Source: CADEEN01 sp963740395 (GTDB lineage Bacteria; Pseudomonadota; Gammaproteobacteria; Burkholderiales; Burkholderiaceae_C). Taken from it: a DNA stretch of 64,000 nt. The position numbers were made by a program, and so were the translations under genes. Shown one piece after another: positions 36,536 to 47,915 of this stretch. The stretch's first letter is position 1. Every line of letters starts with the position of its first letter. The stretch covers positions 53,811-117,810 of the forward strand of contig CAVUEP010000092.1 of NCBI GenBank assembly GCA_963740395.1, written 5' to 3'. The notes beneath the pieces were generated by a model that worked only from the letters and a program-made list of their open reading frames with translations, did no database searches and had not been told where the DNA came from.

Positions 36536-37284
36536 GCAGCGACCTGCTGCCGCCGCCGATCGTCTCGGCCGAGAGCGTCGACGCCGCACTGCGCGGGCAC
36601 GGCCACGCGGTGCTCGATGCCGCGGGCGTGCACGCTTTGCTGGGCGCGCCAGGCGGCGCGCTCGACGCCTGGCCTGCCTATTGGCATCGTCTGCCGCCCG
36701 ACGAGCACCTGCGTGACGGCGGCCGCTACCGCCGCCGTCGCCACGGTGCCTTCGTCGTTGAAGGCCAGGTGGTGCGTGCGGTGCCGCACCGCGCCCATTG
36801 GCAGCCGGTCGAATACAACGCGCTGCATGGCGGCATCGAGCGCTGGTTCGAGCCGCTGGATCCGGCGCTGGTGGCCGAGCCGATGTGGGCGCGACTGCTG
36901 GTGATGCTGGCCGAGCGCGCGAGTGCACTGCGCGGCAGCCAGCCCTGGTTCGTCGAGGCGCACCCGTTTCGCATCGACACCACGGATGGCATCGGCCGGC
37001 CCACGCCCGAGGGGGCGCACCGCGATGGCGTCGACCTGGTGGCCGTGATGCTGGTGGCGCGCGAGGGTGTCAAGGGGGGCGAGACCCGCGTCTTCGACGC
37101 CAACGGCCCGGCGGGCCTGCGCTTCACGATGCACCAGCCGTGGACGATGCTGCTGCTCGATGACGCGCGCGTGATTCACGAAACCACGCCGATCCAGCCC
37201 GAGGACGCGTCGCAGGCGGGCTACCGCGACACGCTCGTGGTCACGCTGCGGGCCGGCGGGTTTCAAGGGCCCGCGGCGAACTGA
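36532..37284 (+). CDS. 2OG-Fe dioxygenase family protein
   Basis: 250 residues, GTG start at 36532 overlapping the MetE-like stop (GTGA). Iron ligands H-x-D in GAHRDGVDLVAVMLV and the distal H in DDARVIHETTPIQ, with the C-terminal arginine YRDTLVVTLR. Pattern fits the 2OG-Fe dioxygenase group that includes L-isoleucine 4-hydroxylase. Such enzymes hydroxylate free amino acids, and the coupled MetE-like gene suggests a sulfur amino acid as a possible substrate; that is inference. Confidence 0.85.
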   Translation: MSSDLLPPPIVSAESVDAALRGHGHAVLDAAGVHALLGAPGGALDAWPAYWHRLPPDEHLRDGGRYRRRRHGAFVVEGQVVRAVPHRAHWQPVEYNALHGGIERWFEPLDPALVAEPMWARLLVMLAERASALRGSQPWFVEAHPFRIDTTDGIGRPTPEGAHRDGVDLVAVMLVAREGVKGGETRVFDANGPAGLRFTMHQPWTMLLLDDARVIHETTPIQPEDASQAGYRDTLVVTLRAGGFQGPAAN

Positions 37285-37315
37285 ATTCCAACGCGCGGCG
37301 GCGACTCGGGCGGCG

Positions 37316-39142
37316 TCAGCGCGACGCGTTCTTGACTTCGTACATGGCCTGATCGGCCTTGGCGACCAGTTCCTGCGCGCTCTCGCCGTCGCGCGGGTAG
37401 ACGGCCAGGCCGATGCTGGCGCCGACCTGCAGCGTCGTGCCCTGCCACGTCAGCGGCTCCTGCAGGGCCGCCCCGATCTTGTGGCGCAACTCTTCGAGTT
37501 GCTCCACGCTGGCGTTGCCGGAGAGCACGATCAGGAATTCGTCGCCGCTCAGGCGGCCGGCCGAGTCGTTCTGGCGCAGCCCGTGCTGCATTCGCTCGGC
37601 GGCAGTCTTGAGGACGAAGTCGCCCGCGGCATGACTGTGTTCGTCGTTGATGCGCTTGAACTTGTCCAGATCGATGAACATCACGCCAACCATCTCGTTG
37701 CGGCGCGCCGCGTCGCGAATTGCGACTTCCAGCCGGTCCTGGATCAGCCGGCGCCCGGGCAGGCCGGTCAGTTCATCGTAATAGGCCATCTCGCGCAACT
37801 CGACCAGCAGGGCGTCGCGCTGGGCATGGAAGCTGCCGCGGGCATGGCTGGTGCGCGCCCAGGCGATCGCGAACGACGCGGTAATGAAGATCAGCACGAA
37901 ACCGATCACGATCGTCGCCCGCAACTGCCGTCGCGACTGCAACTGGTCCGACTCATCGGCGTCCATGCGCACCATCAACAGCCACGGTGTGCTGGCCACA
38001 GGGTAGACCGCGAGCAGCTTGCGTGCACCCTTGGCGTCAACGTGCTCGGGCAGCGGCTGGTCGAGCGCAGGGTTCAGCGCCGCCTCCCAGATCGCGCGGT
38101 CGCCAGGCAGCTGGGCCAGGCGCCATCCGGCGTCGCCGCTGGCCCGGCCGTTGAGCTGGACGATGTCCTGGCCCTCGGGGCGACCGAGCAGGACCTCACC
38201 GGAAGTGGCCACACCGGGCCAGCGCGAGACCATCGGCAACAGCCGCTGGTTCAAGTCGATGCGCAGGCACAGGGTGGCGACATGGCGTCGCGCGTCGCCC
38301 CCGGTCTCGACCGCCTTGCCGACAAGGTCGAGCTTGGGCTGGCCCGACGCGTCGTCAAAGGCAAATGACATCGAAATCGGCGGGCCGGGCGCGTCCAGGG
38401 CCATTGCCGACTGCTGGCAATGGCTGCGGGCACGGATGTCCTCGGGCAGGCCGATGCCTGTCTTGCCCTCGCGCGTGAGGACTGCGATGCCGTCGAAGCC
38501 GTTGGCCTGCAGCAGGGTCTGCATGTCGGCCAGCATGCGCTCGTGGTCCGGGCCCGTGGCTGTGGGCTGGTCCATCCAGCGGCCCAACCCCGCAACGAAA
38601 AGCGGATTGGCCAGGAGGATGCGCAAGTCGCGTTGGCGTTCGTCGATCCAGCGCGACACGCTGGCGGTCTTGGTCTTGCCGATCACGGCGAGCTGGCGGT
38701 GGCGCGCCGCGTCGAGCGCCCGCTGCTGTTCGACGTCGAGGAAACTTCCGGTGCCAACCAGGATGGCGCCCAGCGCCGAGAGGAACACGATCACATCGAT
38801 GCGCGAACGGCGCGCCTGCTGGCGAAGTCTGGCATCGTCGATGCTCAGCCCCGGCGGCGAAGGCGTGGCGGCGTCGGCGCGCGGCAACGACGAAATACGC
38901 CCCAATGCCCAGCGCGAGACCATGAACACGACAATGGCAGTGATCGCGATCACCGCCCAGGCGGCGCGCCGGCGCGGGTCGTCAAGCGCTGCGGCGATGT
39001 CATCGACGGTGATCGAGTTCTCGAACAACCACATCAGCGTGGCCATGAGTCCGAAGTAGCTCATGGCCAGGGTCAGTGCCAGCCACGCGACGCCGCGCGG
39101 CGTAGCACGGTCACTGCTTGTCATCGACGGGTCGGTGGCCAT
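37316..39142 (-). CDS. Membrane diguanylate cyclase with SGDEF active site
   Basis: 608 residues. Two N-terminal helices, a third near residue 115, a large periplasmic sensor region (~135-410), a further helix (ATIVIGFVLIFITASFAIAWA) and a C-terminal GGDEF domain (~450-608: YDELTGLPGRRLIQDRLE, FIDLDKFKRINDEHSHAAGDF). The active-site loop reads SGDEF rather than GGDEF. A complete R-x-x-D inhibitory site (RQND) lies five residues before it. It probably makes c-di-GMP with product inhibition, though the first glycine change may lower activity. Confidence 0.92.
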   Translation of the reverse strand: MATDPSMTSSDRATPRGVAWLALTLAMSYFGLMATLMWLFENSITVDDIAAALDDPRRRAAWAVIAITAIVVFMVSRWALGRISSLPRADAATPSPPGLSIDDARLRQQARRSRIDVIVFLSALGAILVGTGSFLDVEQQRALDAARHRQLAVIGKTKTASVSRWIDERQRDLRILLANPLFVAGLGRWMDQPTATGPDHERMLADMQTLLQANGFDGIAVLTREGKTGIGLPEDIRARSHCQQSAMALDAPGPPISMSFAFDDASGQPKLDLVGKAVETGGDARRHVATLCLRIDLNQRLLPMVSRWPGVATSGEVLLGRPEGQDIVQLNGRASGDAGWRLAQLPGDRAIWEAALNPALDQPLPEHVDAKGARKLLAVYPVASTPWLLMVRMDADESDQLQSRRQLRATIVIGFVLIFITASFAIAWARTSHARGSFHAQRDALLVELREMAYYDELTGLPGRRLIQDRLEVAIRDAARRNEMVGVMFIDLDKFKRINDEHSHAAGDFVLKTAAERMQHGLRQNDSAGRLSGDEFLIVLSGNASVEQLEELRHKIGAALQEPLTWQGTTLQVGASIGLAVYPRDGESAQELVAKADQAMYEVKNASR

Positions 39143-39266
39143 TGGGCCTGGGATGTGAACGGCGCAACATGGGGTCGCGATTGTCGACCATGCCGGGAAA
39201 CATCAATTGCGTTCGCTGCGCGTTCGCCCCGATCGATCCCGTCAGGCGAACAGGTAGGATTTGCCC

Positions 39267-41096
39267 ATGACACTGTCACTTGACTGGCTCGCGCTGGGTT
39301 CCCTGTCGGGCCATGGGGTGCTGATGTTGGCCTTTGCCACCGTCACGTTCGCGATCTTCGTCTGGGACCGCTTCGACCTCAGTTCGGTCAGCCTGTCGAT
39401 CCTGATCGTGCTGCCGGCGTTGTTCTTCGTCTTTCCGCTCGACGGTATCGAGCCGCGCCGCTTCTTCGCCGGCTTCGGTCATCCGGCGCTGGTCACGATC
39501 TGCGCCCTGATGATCCTGGGTCATGCACTCGTGCTGACCGGCGCCCTGGGCCCGGCGGCGCGGCAGTTGGCCTGGCTGATGGGTCACGCACCCCGACTCG
39601 CCATCGGCGTGGTGCTGGTCGGGGCCGCGGCGGCCAGCGGCGTGATGAACAACACCCCGGTGGCGGTGCTGCTGATCCCGCTGCTGATGGCGGCGATGCG
39701 TCGCGCCGGCCGCGCGCCGGGTCAGGTGTTGATGCCGATGAACGGCGCGCTGCTGCTGGGTGGCATGACGACGACGATCGGCACCTCGACCAACCTGATC
39801 GTGGTCGCGATCGCCAGCAGCATGGGTGTGGCCGCTTTCGGGATCTTCGACTTCTTCGTCCTCGTCGCGACGGCCTCGGTGCCTGCGCTGCTCTACCTGT
39901 GGTTCGTTGCGCCGCTGTTGCTGCGCCATGTCTCGCCGTCGGTCGTGCAGGAGGCGCAGCCGGTGTTCGAGGCCGAGCTGCTCGTGACGGAGGAGTCGTG
40001 GCTCAACGGTGCCGAGGTGCGCGAGGTCGTCAAGCGCGCCGGGGCGCAGTTGCCGCTGCGCTCGATCCGGCGCGCCAAGGGCATCATCGTGCCGCCACTG
40101 GCGACGGCGAAGCTCCACCTGGGCGACCGGCTGATCGTGCAGGACACCGCCGAGAACCTGAAAGAGTACGAGTCGCGCCTGAAGGCACCGTTGCATGCGT
40201 TCGAGGACGACCCCGACAGCGACGACGCCCACGCGCAGGCGGTCGCGGCGCAACTGGTCGTGACGCCGGACTCGCCGCTGGTGGGCAGCACCGTGCGCGT
40301 GGAGCGGCTGGCCAACAAGTACCAGCTCGTCGTCATCGGTCTGCGCAAGGCACAGGGGGGCGCCAACGTGCAGCGCACCGGCCTGGCCGACCTGCGCATC
40401 AGCGAGGGCGATGTGCTGCTGGTGCAGGGCCCGTCCGAATCGCTGCAGACCGCGCAGCGCGACGGCATCGGGCTCTTGCTCGACGAGCAGCTGGCCCTGC
40501 CGCGCCAACGCCATTCGGTGCCGGCACTGCTGACGCTGACCGGCGTGATCGCCGCGGCGGGACTCGGCGGCGTGCCGATCGAGTTGGCTGCCATGCTCGG
40601 TGTGCTGGTGTTGCTGACCACGCGCTGCCTGGCCTGGCACGACATTGCGGCGGGCCTGTCGGTCAAGGTGGTGCTGCTGGTGGCGGCCAGCCTGGCGCTG
40701 GGCGACGCGCTGGCCATCACCGGCGGCACGGTGTTCCTCGCCAGCGCCTTCACCCACGTCGTCAGCGGCTGGTCCGGCGGCTGGGTGCTGGCCGCGCTGA
40801 TGGGTGTGATGGGGCTGTTGACCAACTTCGTGTCGAACAATGCGGCGGCGGCCATCGGCACGCCGCTGGCGGTCGAGATCGCGCGCACGCTCGGGCTGCC
40901 ACCCGAGCCCTTCGTGCTGGCGGTGCTGTTCGGCTGCAATCTGTGCTTTCTCACGCCGATGGCCTACCAGACCAACCTGCTGGTGATGAACGCCGGCGGC
41001 TACAGCTTCGGCGACTTCGTTCGCATGGGCGTGCCGCTGTTCGTGATCATGTGGATCGGGCTGTCGATCCTGCTGGCGATGCGCTACGGTCTTTGA
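39267..41096 (+). CDS. SLC13/DASS-type transporter with RCK-C domains
   Basis: 609 residues from ATG 39267. Two membrane halves: GVMNNTPVAVLLIPLLMAAM and TTIGTSTNLIVVAIASSMG in the first, GLLTNFVSNNAAAAIGTPLAVEIA and FLTPMAYQTNLLVMNAGGY in the second. Between them sit two TrkA-C/RCK-C repeats (~residues 205-410; IVPPLATAKLHLGDRLIVQDT and ISEGDVLLVQGPSE). This SLC13-TrkA_C layout is found in putative sulfate, citrate or dicarboxylate importers. The substrate is not readable. Confidence 0.88.
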   Translation: MTLSLDWLALGSLSGHGVLMLAFATVTFAIFVWDRFDLSSVSLSILIVLPALFFVFPLDGIEPRRFFAGFGHPALVTICALMILGHALVLTGALGPAARQLAWLMGHAPRLAIGVVLVGAAAASGVMNNTPVAVLLIPLLMAAMRRAGRAPGQVLMPMNGALLLGGMTTTIGTSTNLIVVAIASSMGVAAFGIFDFFVLVATASVPALLYLWFVAPLLLRHVSPSVVQEAQPVFEAELLVTEESWLNGAEVREVVKRAGAQLPLRSIRRAKGIIVPPLATAKLHLGDRLIVQDTAENLKEYESRLKAPLHAFEDDPDSDDAHAQAVAAQLVVTPDSPLVGSTVRVERLANKYQLVVIGLRKAQGGANVQRTGLADLRISEGDVLLVQGPSESLQTAQRDGIGLLLDEQLALPRQRHSVPALLTLTGVIAAAGLGGVPIELAAMLGVLVLLTTRCLAWHDIAAGLSVKVVLLVAASLALGDALAITGGTVFLASAFTHVVSGWSGGWVLAALMGVMGLLTNFVSNNAAAAIGTPLAVEIARTLGLPPEPFVLAVLFGCNLCFLTPMAYQTNLLVMNAGGYSFGDFVRMGVPLFVIMWIGLSILLAMRYGL

Positions 41097-41261
41097 TTGC
41101 GCATGGTCAACACGCCCAGGGTTGACCCTAGGCGCTGATGCGGTGGATCACGAAGAATGATTGGACCGGTGGCGCGCCTTTCGCGCACCATGGGCCATGG
41201 CCTCGCAAGGCCCCACGATGGCGTGTTCCCGAGCGCCTTTTCCAATCGACTAGGAGACTCC

Positions 41262-42628
41262 ATGCAACACCACGCAAGCGCCCGCGCTGCCCTGACGGCC
41301 CTGGCACTGACGACATGGGCCGCGACGCAGTCGCTGGCCGGCACGGTGACCGTCGTGACCTCGTTCCCGAAGGAACTGACGCAGGCCTACAAGGCGGCGT
41401 TCGAGAAGGCCAACCCCGACATCAAGCTCGAGATCCTGAACAAGAACACGGTGCAGGGCATCGCCTACGTGCGCGAGCTGCCGGTCGGCCAGCGGCCCGA
41501 CGTCTTCTGGGCCTCGGCGCCCGACGCCTTCGAGGTGCTGGCGGGCCAGAAGCTGCTCGACAACGTGGCCGATCTGGCCAACAAGGCCGCGCCGGCCAAG
41601 GTCGGCAACTACCCGATCAACGACCCCAAGGGCCTGTACCTGGGCCAGGCGCTGGCCGGCTACGGCCTGATGTGGAACACGCGCTACATGGCGGCCAACA
41701 AGCTGCCCGCGCCGCGCGCAATGGGCCGACCTGATCAAGCCGGTCTACTTCGGCCATGTGGCGATGAGTTCGCCCTCGCGCTCGGGCACCACCCACCTGA
41801 CGGTCGAGACGATGCTGCAGGGCGAAGGCTGGGACAAGGGCTGGTCGCAGCTGCTGCAGATCGCCGGCAACAGCGCCGCCATCACCGAGCGCAGCTTCGG
41901 CGTGCCCGACGGCGTCAACAACGGCCAGTTCGGCATCGGCCTGGTGATCGACTTCTTCGGCCTGGCCGGCAAGTACTCGGGCTTCCCGGTCGAGTTCGCC
42001 TACCCCGACGTGACCGCGGTGGTGCCGGCCAACATCGGCCTCGTCACCGGCGGCAAGAACGCCGGCCGAGGCGCAAGAAGTTCATCCGCTACACGCGTGT
42101 CGCACCGAAGGCCAGCAGCTGCTGCTCGACCCGAAGATCTCGCGCCTGCCGATCCTGCCGCCCGCGGCCGATGGGCGGCAAGGTGCCGGCCGGCTACCCG
42201 AACCCGTTCGAGATCGCCAAGCGCGCCAAGGTGCAGTTCGACTCCGACCTGTCCGAGTCGCGCTACAACGTGGTCTCGGCGATGTTCGACCAGACCATCA
42301 CCTTCCGCCTGAAGGAACTGCAGGCCGCGACCAAGGCCATCCACGCCGCCGAAGCCGCGCTGGCGAAGAAGCCCAACGCCAAGGCCGCCGCGCTGCTCAA
42401 GCAGGCGCGCGACCTGGCCTTCTCGCCGGTGGTCGGCAGCGGCATGGCGGGCGACAAGGAGTTCCTGGCGCTGTTCACCGCCGAACAAGAAGGACGCCGC
42501 GGTCAACAAGCAGGTCACCGGCCTGGAAGACCGCTGGAACACGCAGCGCGCGCGGCAACTACGAGCGTGCCACGGACGCTGGCCGAGCAGGCGCTCGGCA
42601 TGGCCACGCTGACCGCCAGCCGCGCTGA
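41262..42628 (+). CDS. ABC transporter substrate-binding protein (ferric-iron/phosphonate type), several apparent frameshifts
   Basis: Start at ATG 41262; signal peptide (AALTALALTTWAATQSLAG), then TVTVVTSFPKELTQAYKAAFEKANP, LPVGQRPDVFWASAPDAFEVL, FGHVAMSSPSRSGTTHLTVETMLQG and FPVEFAYPDVTAVVPANIGLV: a cluster-D type II periplasmic binding protein of the FbpA/PhnS class. At least six frame changes lie between 41715 and 42580; most close when one GC unit is restored. The C-terminal 50 residues (AEAALAKKPNAKAAALLKQARD) form an unusual alanine/lysine helix. Reconstructed length about 450 aa. Ligand could be Fe3+ or an organophosphonate. Confidence 0.78.
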
Positions 42629-42633
42629 CCGCC

Positions 42634-44409
42634 ATGTCGCAGCCGCTGACGCTCGCGCCGGCCGCTGCGGCGCCGCGGGCTGCGGCCCGGCGTCTGGCTG
42701 GCCGGCGGCGCTGGTGCTGGCCTTCCTGCTGCTGTTCCTGGTGCTGCCGGTGGCGCGCGTGTTCTTCACCGCCTTCGTCGAGGCCGACGGCAGCCTGACG
42801 CTCGGCCACTTCGAGGCCTTCTTCGCGCAGGGCCTGATGCGCGAGGCCTTCTTCAACAGCCTGTACGTGGCGGTGATGTCGGCCGCTGTTCGCGGCGCTG
42901 ATCGCGGTGCCGCTGGCCTACTTCACGGTGCGCTTCGAGTTCCGCGGCGCGATCCTGATCCAGACCCTGGGCGTGCTGCCGCTGATCATGCCGCCCTTCG
43001 TCGGCGCGGTGGCGCTGCAGCTGATCTTCGGCCGCTCGGGCTCGCTCAACCTGCTGCTGCAACGAGTACTTCGGCTTCACGCTGCCGATCATGGAAGGCC
43101 TGAACGGCGTCATCTTCGTCGAGTCCATCCACTACTTCCCGTTCATCCTGATGAACCTGACGGTGGCGCTGCGCAACATCGACGGCGCGATGGAAGAGGC
43201 GGCGCTGAACCTGGGCTGCCGCGGCTGGCGGCTGTTCTGGCGCGTGATCTTCCCGCTCGGCGCTGCCGGGCTTCGTGGCCGGCGCCTCGCTGGTCTTCGT
43301 CAAGGTCTTCGACGACCTGGGCACGCCGCTGGTGATGGGCCAGACCAACCTGCTGGCGCCGCAGGCCTACCTGCGCATCACCCAGGTCGGGCTCGAAGAC
43401 CCGCTGGGCTACGTCATCAGCGTGATCATGATCGTGTTCTCGATCGCCGCGATGGCGCTGTCGGCGCGCGCGCTCAAGGGCCGCGACTACTCGACGCATC
43501 CAGAAGGGCGGCACGCAGCCTGCAGCGCCGCACGCTGTCGCCGCTGGCGCTCGTTGCTGGCCTACGCCTGGATCGGCCTCGTGCTGCTGATCACGCTGTC
43601 GCCGCACATCGGCGTGCTGCTGCTGTCGCTTCGCCTCGGTCTGGAGCTTCTCGCCGCTGCCCGACGCCTACACGCTGGCGCACTACGCCACCGTGTTCCA
43701 GGACTCGAGCGGCATGATCAAGAACACGCTGCTGTACTGCGGCCTGGCCGCCGGCATCGACGTGGTGCTCGGCGTGACCATCGCCTACCTGATCCTGCGC
43801 ACCAAGCTGCCGGCGCGGCAGTGGCTGGACTGGATCGCCACCGCGTCGCTGGCGGTGCCGGGCATCGTGCTGGCGATCGGCTTCCTGCGCCTGTACAAGG
43901 GCGTGCATGGTGCCGGGCACCGAGATGCTGCTGACCGGCACCTGGGTCATGATCATGCTGGCCTACGCGGTGCGCCGCCTGCCCTATGCGCTGCGCTCCT
44001 GCGTGGCGGCGCTGCAGCAGGTGCATGTGTCGCTCGAGGAGGCGGCCGAGAGCCTGGGCGCGACCAAGATGCGCACGATCCGGCGCGTCGTGGTGCCGCT
44101 GATGGCCGGCGGCATCCTGGCCGGCTTCGTCACCAGCTTCATCACCGCGGCGGTCGAGCTGTCGGCGACGATCCTGCTGACCTCGGCCGAATCGCAGGCG
44201 CCGATGAGCTACGGCATCTACCTGTACATGCAGAGCATCGCCGGGCGCGGCCCCGGCGCGGCGCTGGGCGTGCTGGCGATCGTCGTGGTGGCGCATCGGC
44301 ACCTACCTGTCGCACCTGGTGGTCGAGCGCACCGGCAGCCGCCTCACGGCGCGGCCGGTCGACGAGACGCTGCCGCCGCTGCCGACCGGCCGCGGCCGCC
44401 AGAACCTGA
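42634..44409 (+). CDS. ABC transporter permease with two BPD domains, several apparent frameshifts
   Basis: The likely start is ATG 42634 (MSQPLTLAP). The joined frames give two permease halves of the FbpB/ThiP type: ALVLAFLLLFLVLPVARVFFTAFVE and EEAALNLGCRGWRLFWRVIFPL (first EAA loop), then WIGLVLLITLSPHIGVLLLSL, KNTLLYCGLAAGIDVVLGVTIAYLILR and EEAAESLGATKMRTIRRVVVPLMAGG (second EAA loop). Breaks occur near 42887, 43065, 43263, 43500-43560, 43627, 43908 and 44290. The stop is placed at 44407-44409 after restoring one GC; as read, the frame runs into the ATPase. Confidence 0.78.
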
Positions 44410-44417
44410 GGACCACG

Positions 44418-45518
<1,101 letters not shown>

Positions 45519-45536
45519 CCCGCGACGGCGCCGGCC

Positions 45537-45803
45537 AGGGCCTGTTCACGCTACACACGGCAGATGCGTTGCAACCAGAAAGGCCGTGGGCAAGGCGGCA
45601 ACCGCAGCCGGGGCCGGGCCCCCGGCGAGGATTGGCAACGCCGCGCACGGCCTTTCTGGTTGCCACCCGAAGGGAACGGGCTGCTTGAGGCGCAGCGCGG
45701 CGTTGCGGCCCTTGCCCGGACGCGAGTCCGGGCTGCGTGCCGCGCCTTGCTCTGCGCCCCAATCAACCCGTTCGCACTGCTGTGTGTAGTGTGAACAGGC
45801 CCT
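45537..45803. mobile_element. MITE-like non-coding element with terminal and internal inverted repeats
   Basis: 267 bp. The ends are imperfect 27-bp inverted repeats: agggcctgttcacgctacac... (45537-45563) against ...gtagtgtgaacaggccct (45777-45803). Inside is a perfect 18-bp inverted pair, gcaaccagaaaggccgtg at 45571-45588 and its complement at 45646-45663, plus a short cccggac/gtccggg hairpin near 45716. No coding frame. It sits 18 bp after the ABC ATPase stop and 13 bp before the LysR start, so it may also form a terminator or processing structure. No target-site duplication is obvious. Confidence 0.75.
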
Positions 45804-45816
45804 AAGCTAGGCGCCC

Positions 45817-46696
45817 ATGGAGCTGTACCAGGTTCGCGCCTTCGTCACCGTCGCCCATGTGGGCAACGTGACCCGCGCCGCCGATGCCCTGTGCGTCACG
45901 CAGCCGGCGGTCACGGCGCAGATCAAGGGCCTGGAGAACAGCCTGGGCGTGGCGTTGTTCGACCGCGGCGGCGGGCGCATGTCGCTGACGCGCGCGGGTG
46001 AGATGTTGCTGCCGCAGGCCGAGGCCCTGCTGGCTGCGGGCAGCGAGCTGCAGGGCGCGGCGCGTCAGATGCAGGGCGAGCTTGACCGGCAGCCTCGACA
46101 TCGGCATGCCGGGTGAGCCACCGGAGTTCCTGCGCGTGGGCGAGCTCGCGCGCGGCGTGCAACGCGACCTGCCGCTGGTGGAGTTGCGCACGCGCAGCCA
46201 GACCGTCGGTCAGCTGTTCGATCAGCTGCGCGGTGGCGCCTTGAGCGCGGCGTTCTCGATCGGCGTCAACCCGCCGCGCGACCTGCAATGGCAGGCGCTG
46301 CGTTCGGTCTGCTACCGCGTGGCCCTGCCGACACGCCTGGCGTCCGAGATGCAGCGCGGCGGCTGGCGCACGCTCTCTGGCCTGCCCTGGATCGACGGCG
46401 CGGTCGACTCGCATATCCACCAGATGCTGCGCGGCCTGTTCGAACAGCAGGGCCTGGCGCCCAACATCGTGCTGCGCAGCGAAGACACCACCGGCCTGGA
46501 CACGCTGGTGCGTGCCGGCACCGGTTGCGCCCTGCTGCGCGAGGAGGTGGCACTGCCCGGCGTCGAGGCCGGCGACTGGGTGGTCTGGGGCCATGCCCGC
46601 GTCGATGCCCAGCTCTACTTCAGCAGCACCACCGAGCGCGCCAGCGACCCGCTGGTGGTGGCGCTGGCGTCGGTCGTGCGCAGCGTGTGGGCCTGA
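45817..46696 (+). CDS. LysR-family transcriptional regulator, one apparent frameshift
   Basis: About 293 residues from ATG 45817. N-terminal winged helix: LYQVRAFVTVAHVGNVTRAADALCVTQPAVTAQIKGLENSLGVALFDRGGGRMSLTRAGE. The frame slips near 46083 (gagcttgacc; restoring GC gives ERLTGSLDIG), then the effector domain continues to 46696 (GLDTLVRAGTGCALLREEVAL). It is preceded by the MITE-like element. The target genes are unknown; the adjacent MFS gene 16 bp downstream on the same strand is the simplest candidate. Confidence 0.88.
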
Positions 46697-46712
46697 TGAC
46701 CTCGCGCGCGCC

Positions 46713-47879
46713 ATGATCGACCCGCCGCTTGCGCCGGGCCAACTGGGCGCGACGCGCCTGCGCGTGGCGCGCTGGGCCACGCGCGGACTGTTCCTGTTGT
46801 TCGGTTTCCTCAGCGGCGTCTGGGGCGTGCACATCCCGTCGGTCAAGGCGCATTACGGCCTGGACGCAGGTGCGCTGTCGCTGGCGCTGCTGGCCCTGGC
46901 CGTGGGCGCGGTGCTGTGCCTGACGATCGCGGGCCGTGTCATCGCGCATTTCGGTGCCCGCGCGGTGGCATTCGTGGCTGGGATGCTGATGTCGGCGGGC
47001 CTGGCCGCCGTGCTGTGGCCGACGGGCTATCCGGCGTTGATCGCGCTGGTGCTGCTGATCGGGGGCGCCTTCGCGCTGTTCGACGTCGCGATCAATGCCG
47101 AGGGCAGCGTGCTCGAAGCGGTCAGCGGCAAGAAGGTGATGAGCGGCTTTCACGGCATGTTCAGCCTGGGCGGCATGGCTGGCGCAGCACTCGGTGCGCT
47201 GCTGATCAGCGCGGAGGTGGCTGCCACGGTGCAACTGGCGGCCGCGGGCGCCGCGGCGGCTTCATTGGCCGCAGCCGCCAGCGCCTACATGTTGCCCACG
47301 CATGCCGCCGGCGCGGCGCCGGTGGCTGGCTACCGCCTGCCACGCGGCGCGCTGGCCGTGCTGGGCGGGTTGGCGGCGGTGGGCCTGCTGGCCGAGGCGG
47401 CGATCTACGACTGGAGCGTGCTCTACATGCAGGAGGAGGCCGGTGCGGTACCGGCCTTCGCGGCGCTCGGTTTTGCCAGCTTTTCCGGCGCCATGGCGGC
47501 CACGCGCTTTGGCGGCGACGCCTTGCGCACGCATGTCAGCGCGCAGCGTTTGCTGGCCGGCAGCAGCGGCCTCTCGGCCCTGGCCATGGCCACGCTGCTG
47601 CTGGTGCAGGACCCGTGGGTCGCGTTGATCGGCCTGGCGTTGGTGGGTGTCGGGTTTGCCAACGTGGTGCCGATCCTCTTCATCGCCGCCACCAAGGTGC
47701 CCGGCGTCGCGCCGGCGCCGGCGATCGCCGCGGTGTCGTCGATCGGCTACCTCGGCATGGTCGCCGGCCCGCCCCTGGTGGGCGGCATCGCGCAGGCCAG
47801 CTCGCTGAGCTGGGGCCTGGCGGTCGTGGTGGTCGGTGCCCTGTTGCTGGCCTGGGGCGCGCGGCGCATCCCGGCATAG
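46713..47879 (+). CDS. MFS transporter
   Basis: 388 residues from ATG 46713, intact. Twelve hydrophobic segments; GVHIPSVKAHYGLDAGALSLALLALAVGAVLCL and FDVAINAEGSVLEAVSGKKVMSGFHGMFSLGGM match the YbjJ-like MFS subgroup, whose members are annotated as putative inner-membrane exporters. It follows the LysR gene closely. The substrate is unknown. Confidence 0.88.
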   Translation: MIDPPLAPGQLGATRLRVARWATRGLFLLFGFLSGVWGVHIPSVKAHYGLDAGALSLALLALAVGAVLCLTIAGRVIAHFGARAVAFVAGMLMSAGLAAVLWPTGYPALIALVLLIGGAFALFDVAINAEGSVLEAVSGKKVMSGFHGMFSLGGMAGAALGALLISAEVAATVQLAAAGAAAASLAAAASAYMLPTHAAGAAPVAGYRLPRGALAVLGGLAAVGLLAEAAIYDWSVLYMQEEAGAVPAFAALGFASFSGAMAATRFGGDALRTHVSAQRLLAGSSGLSALAMATLLLVQDPWVALIGLALVGVGFANVVPILFIAATKVPGVAPAPAIAAVSSIGYLGMVAGPPLVGGIAQASSLSWGLAVVVVGALLLAWGARRIPA

Positions 47880-47915
47880 GCGCAGCGCAGCCGCGGCATT
47901 GCCCAGGTCGGCGGC

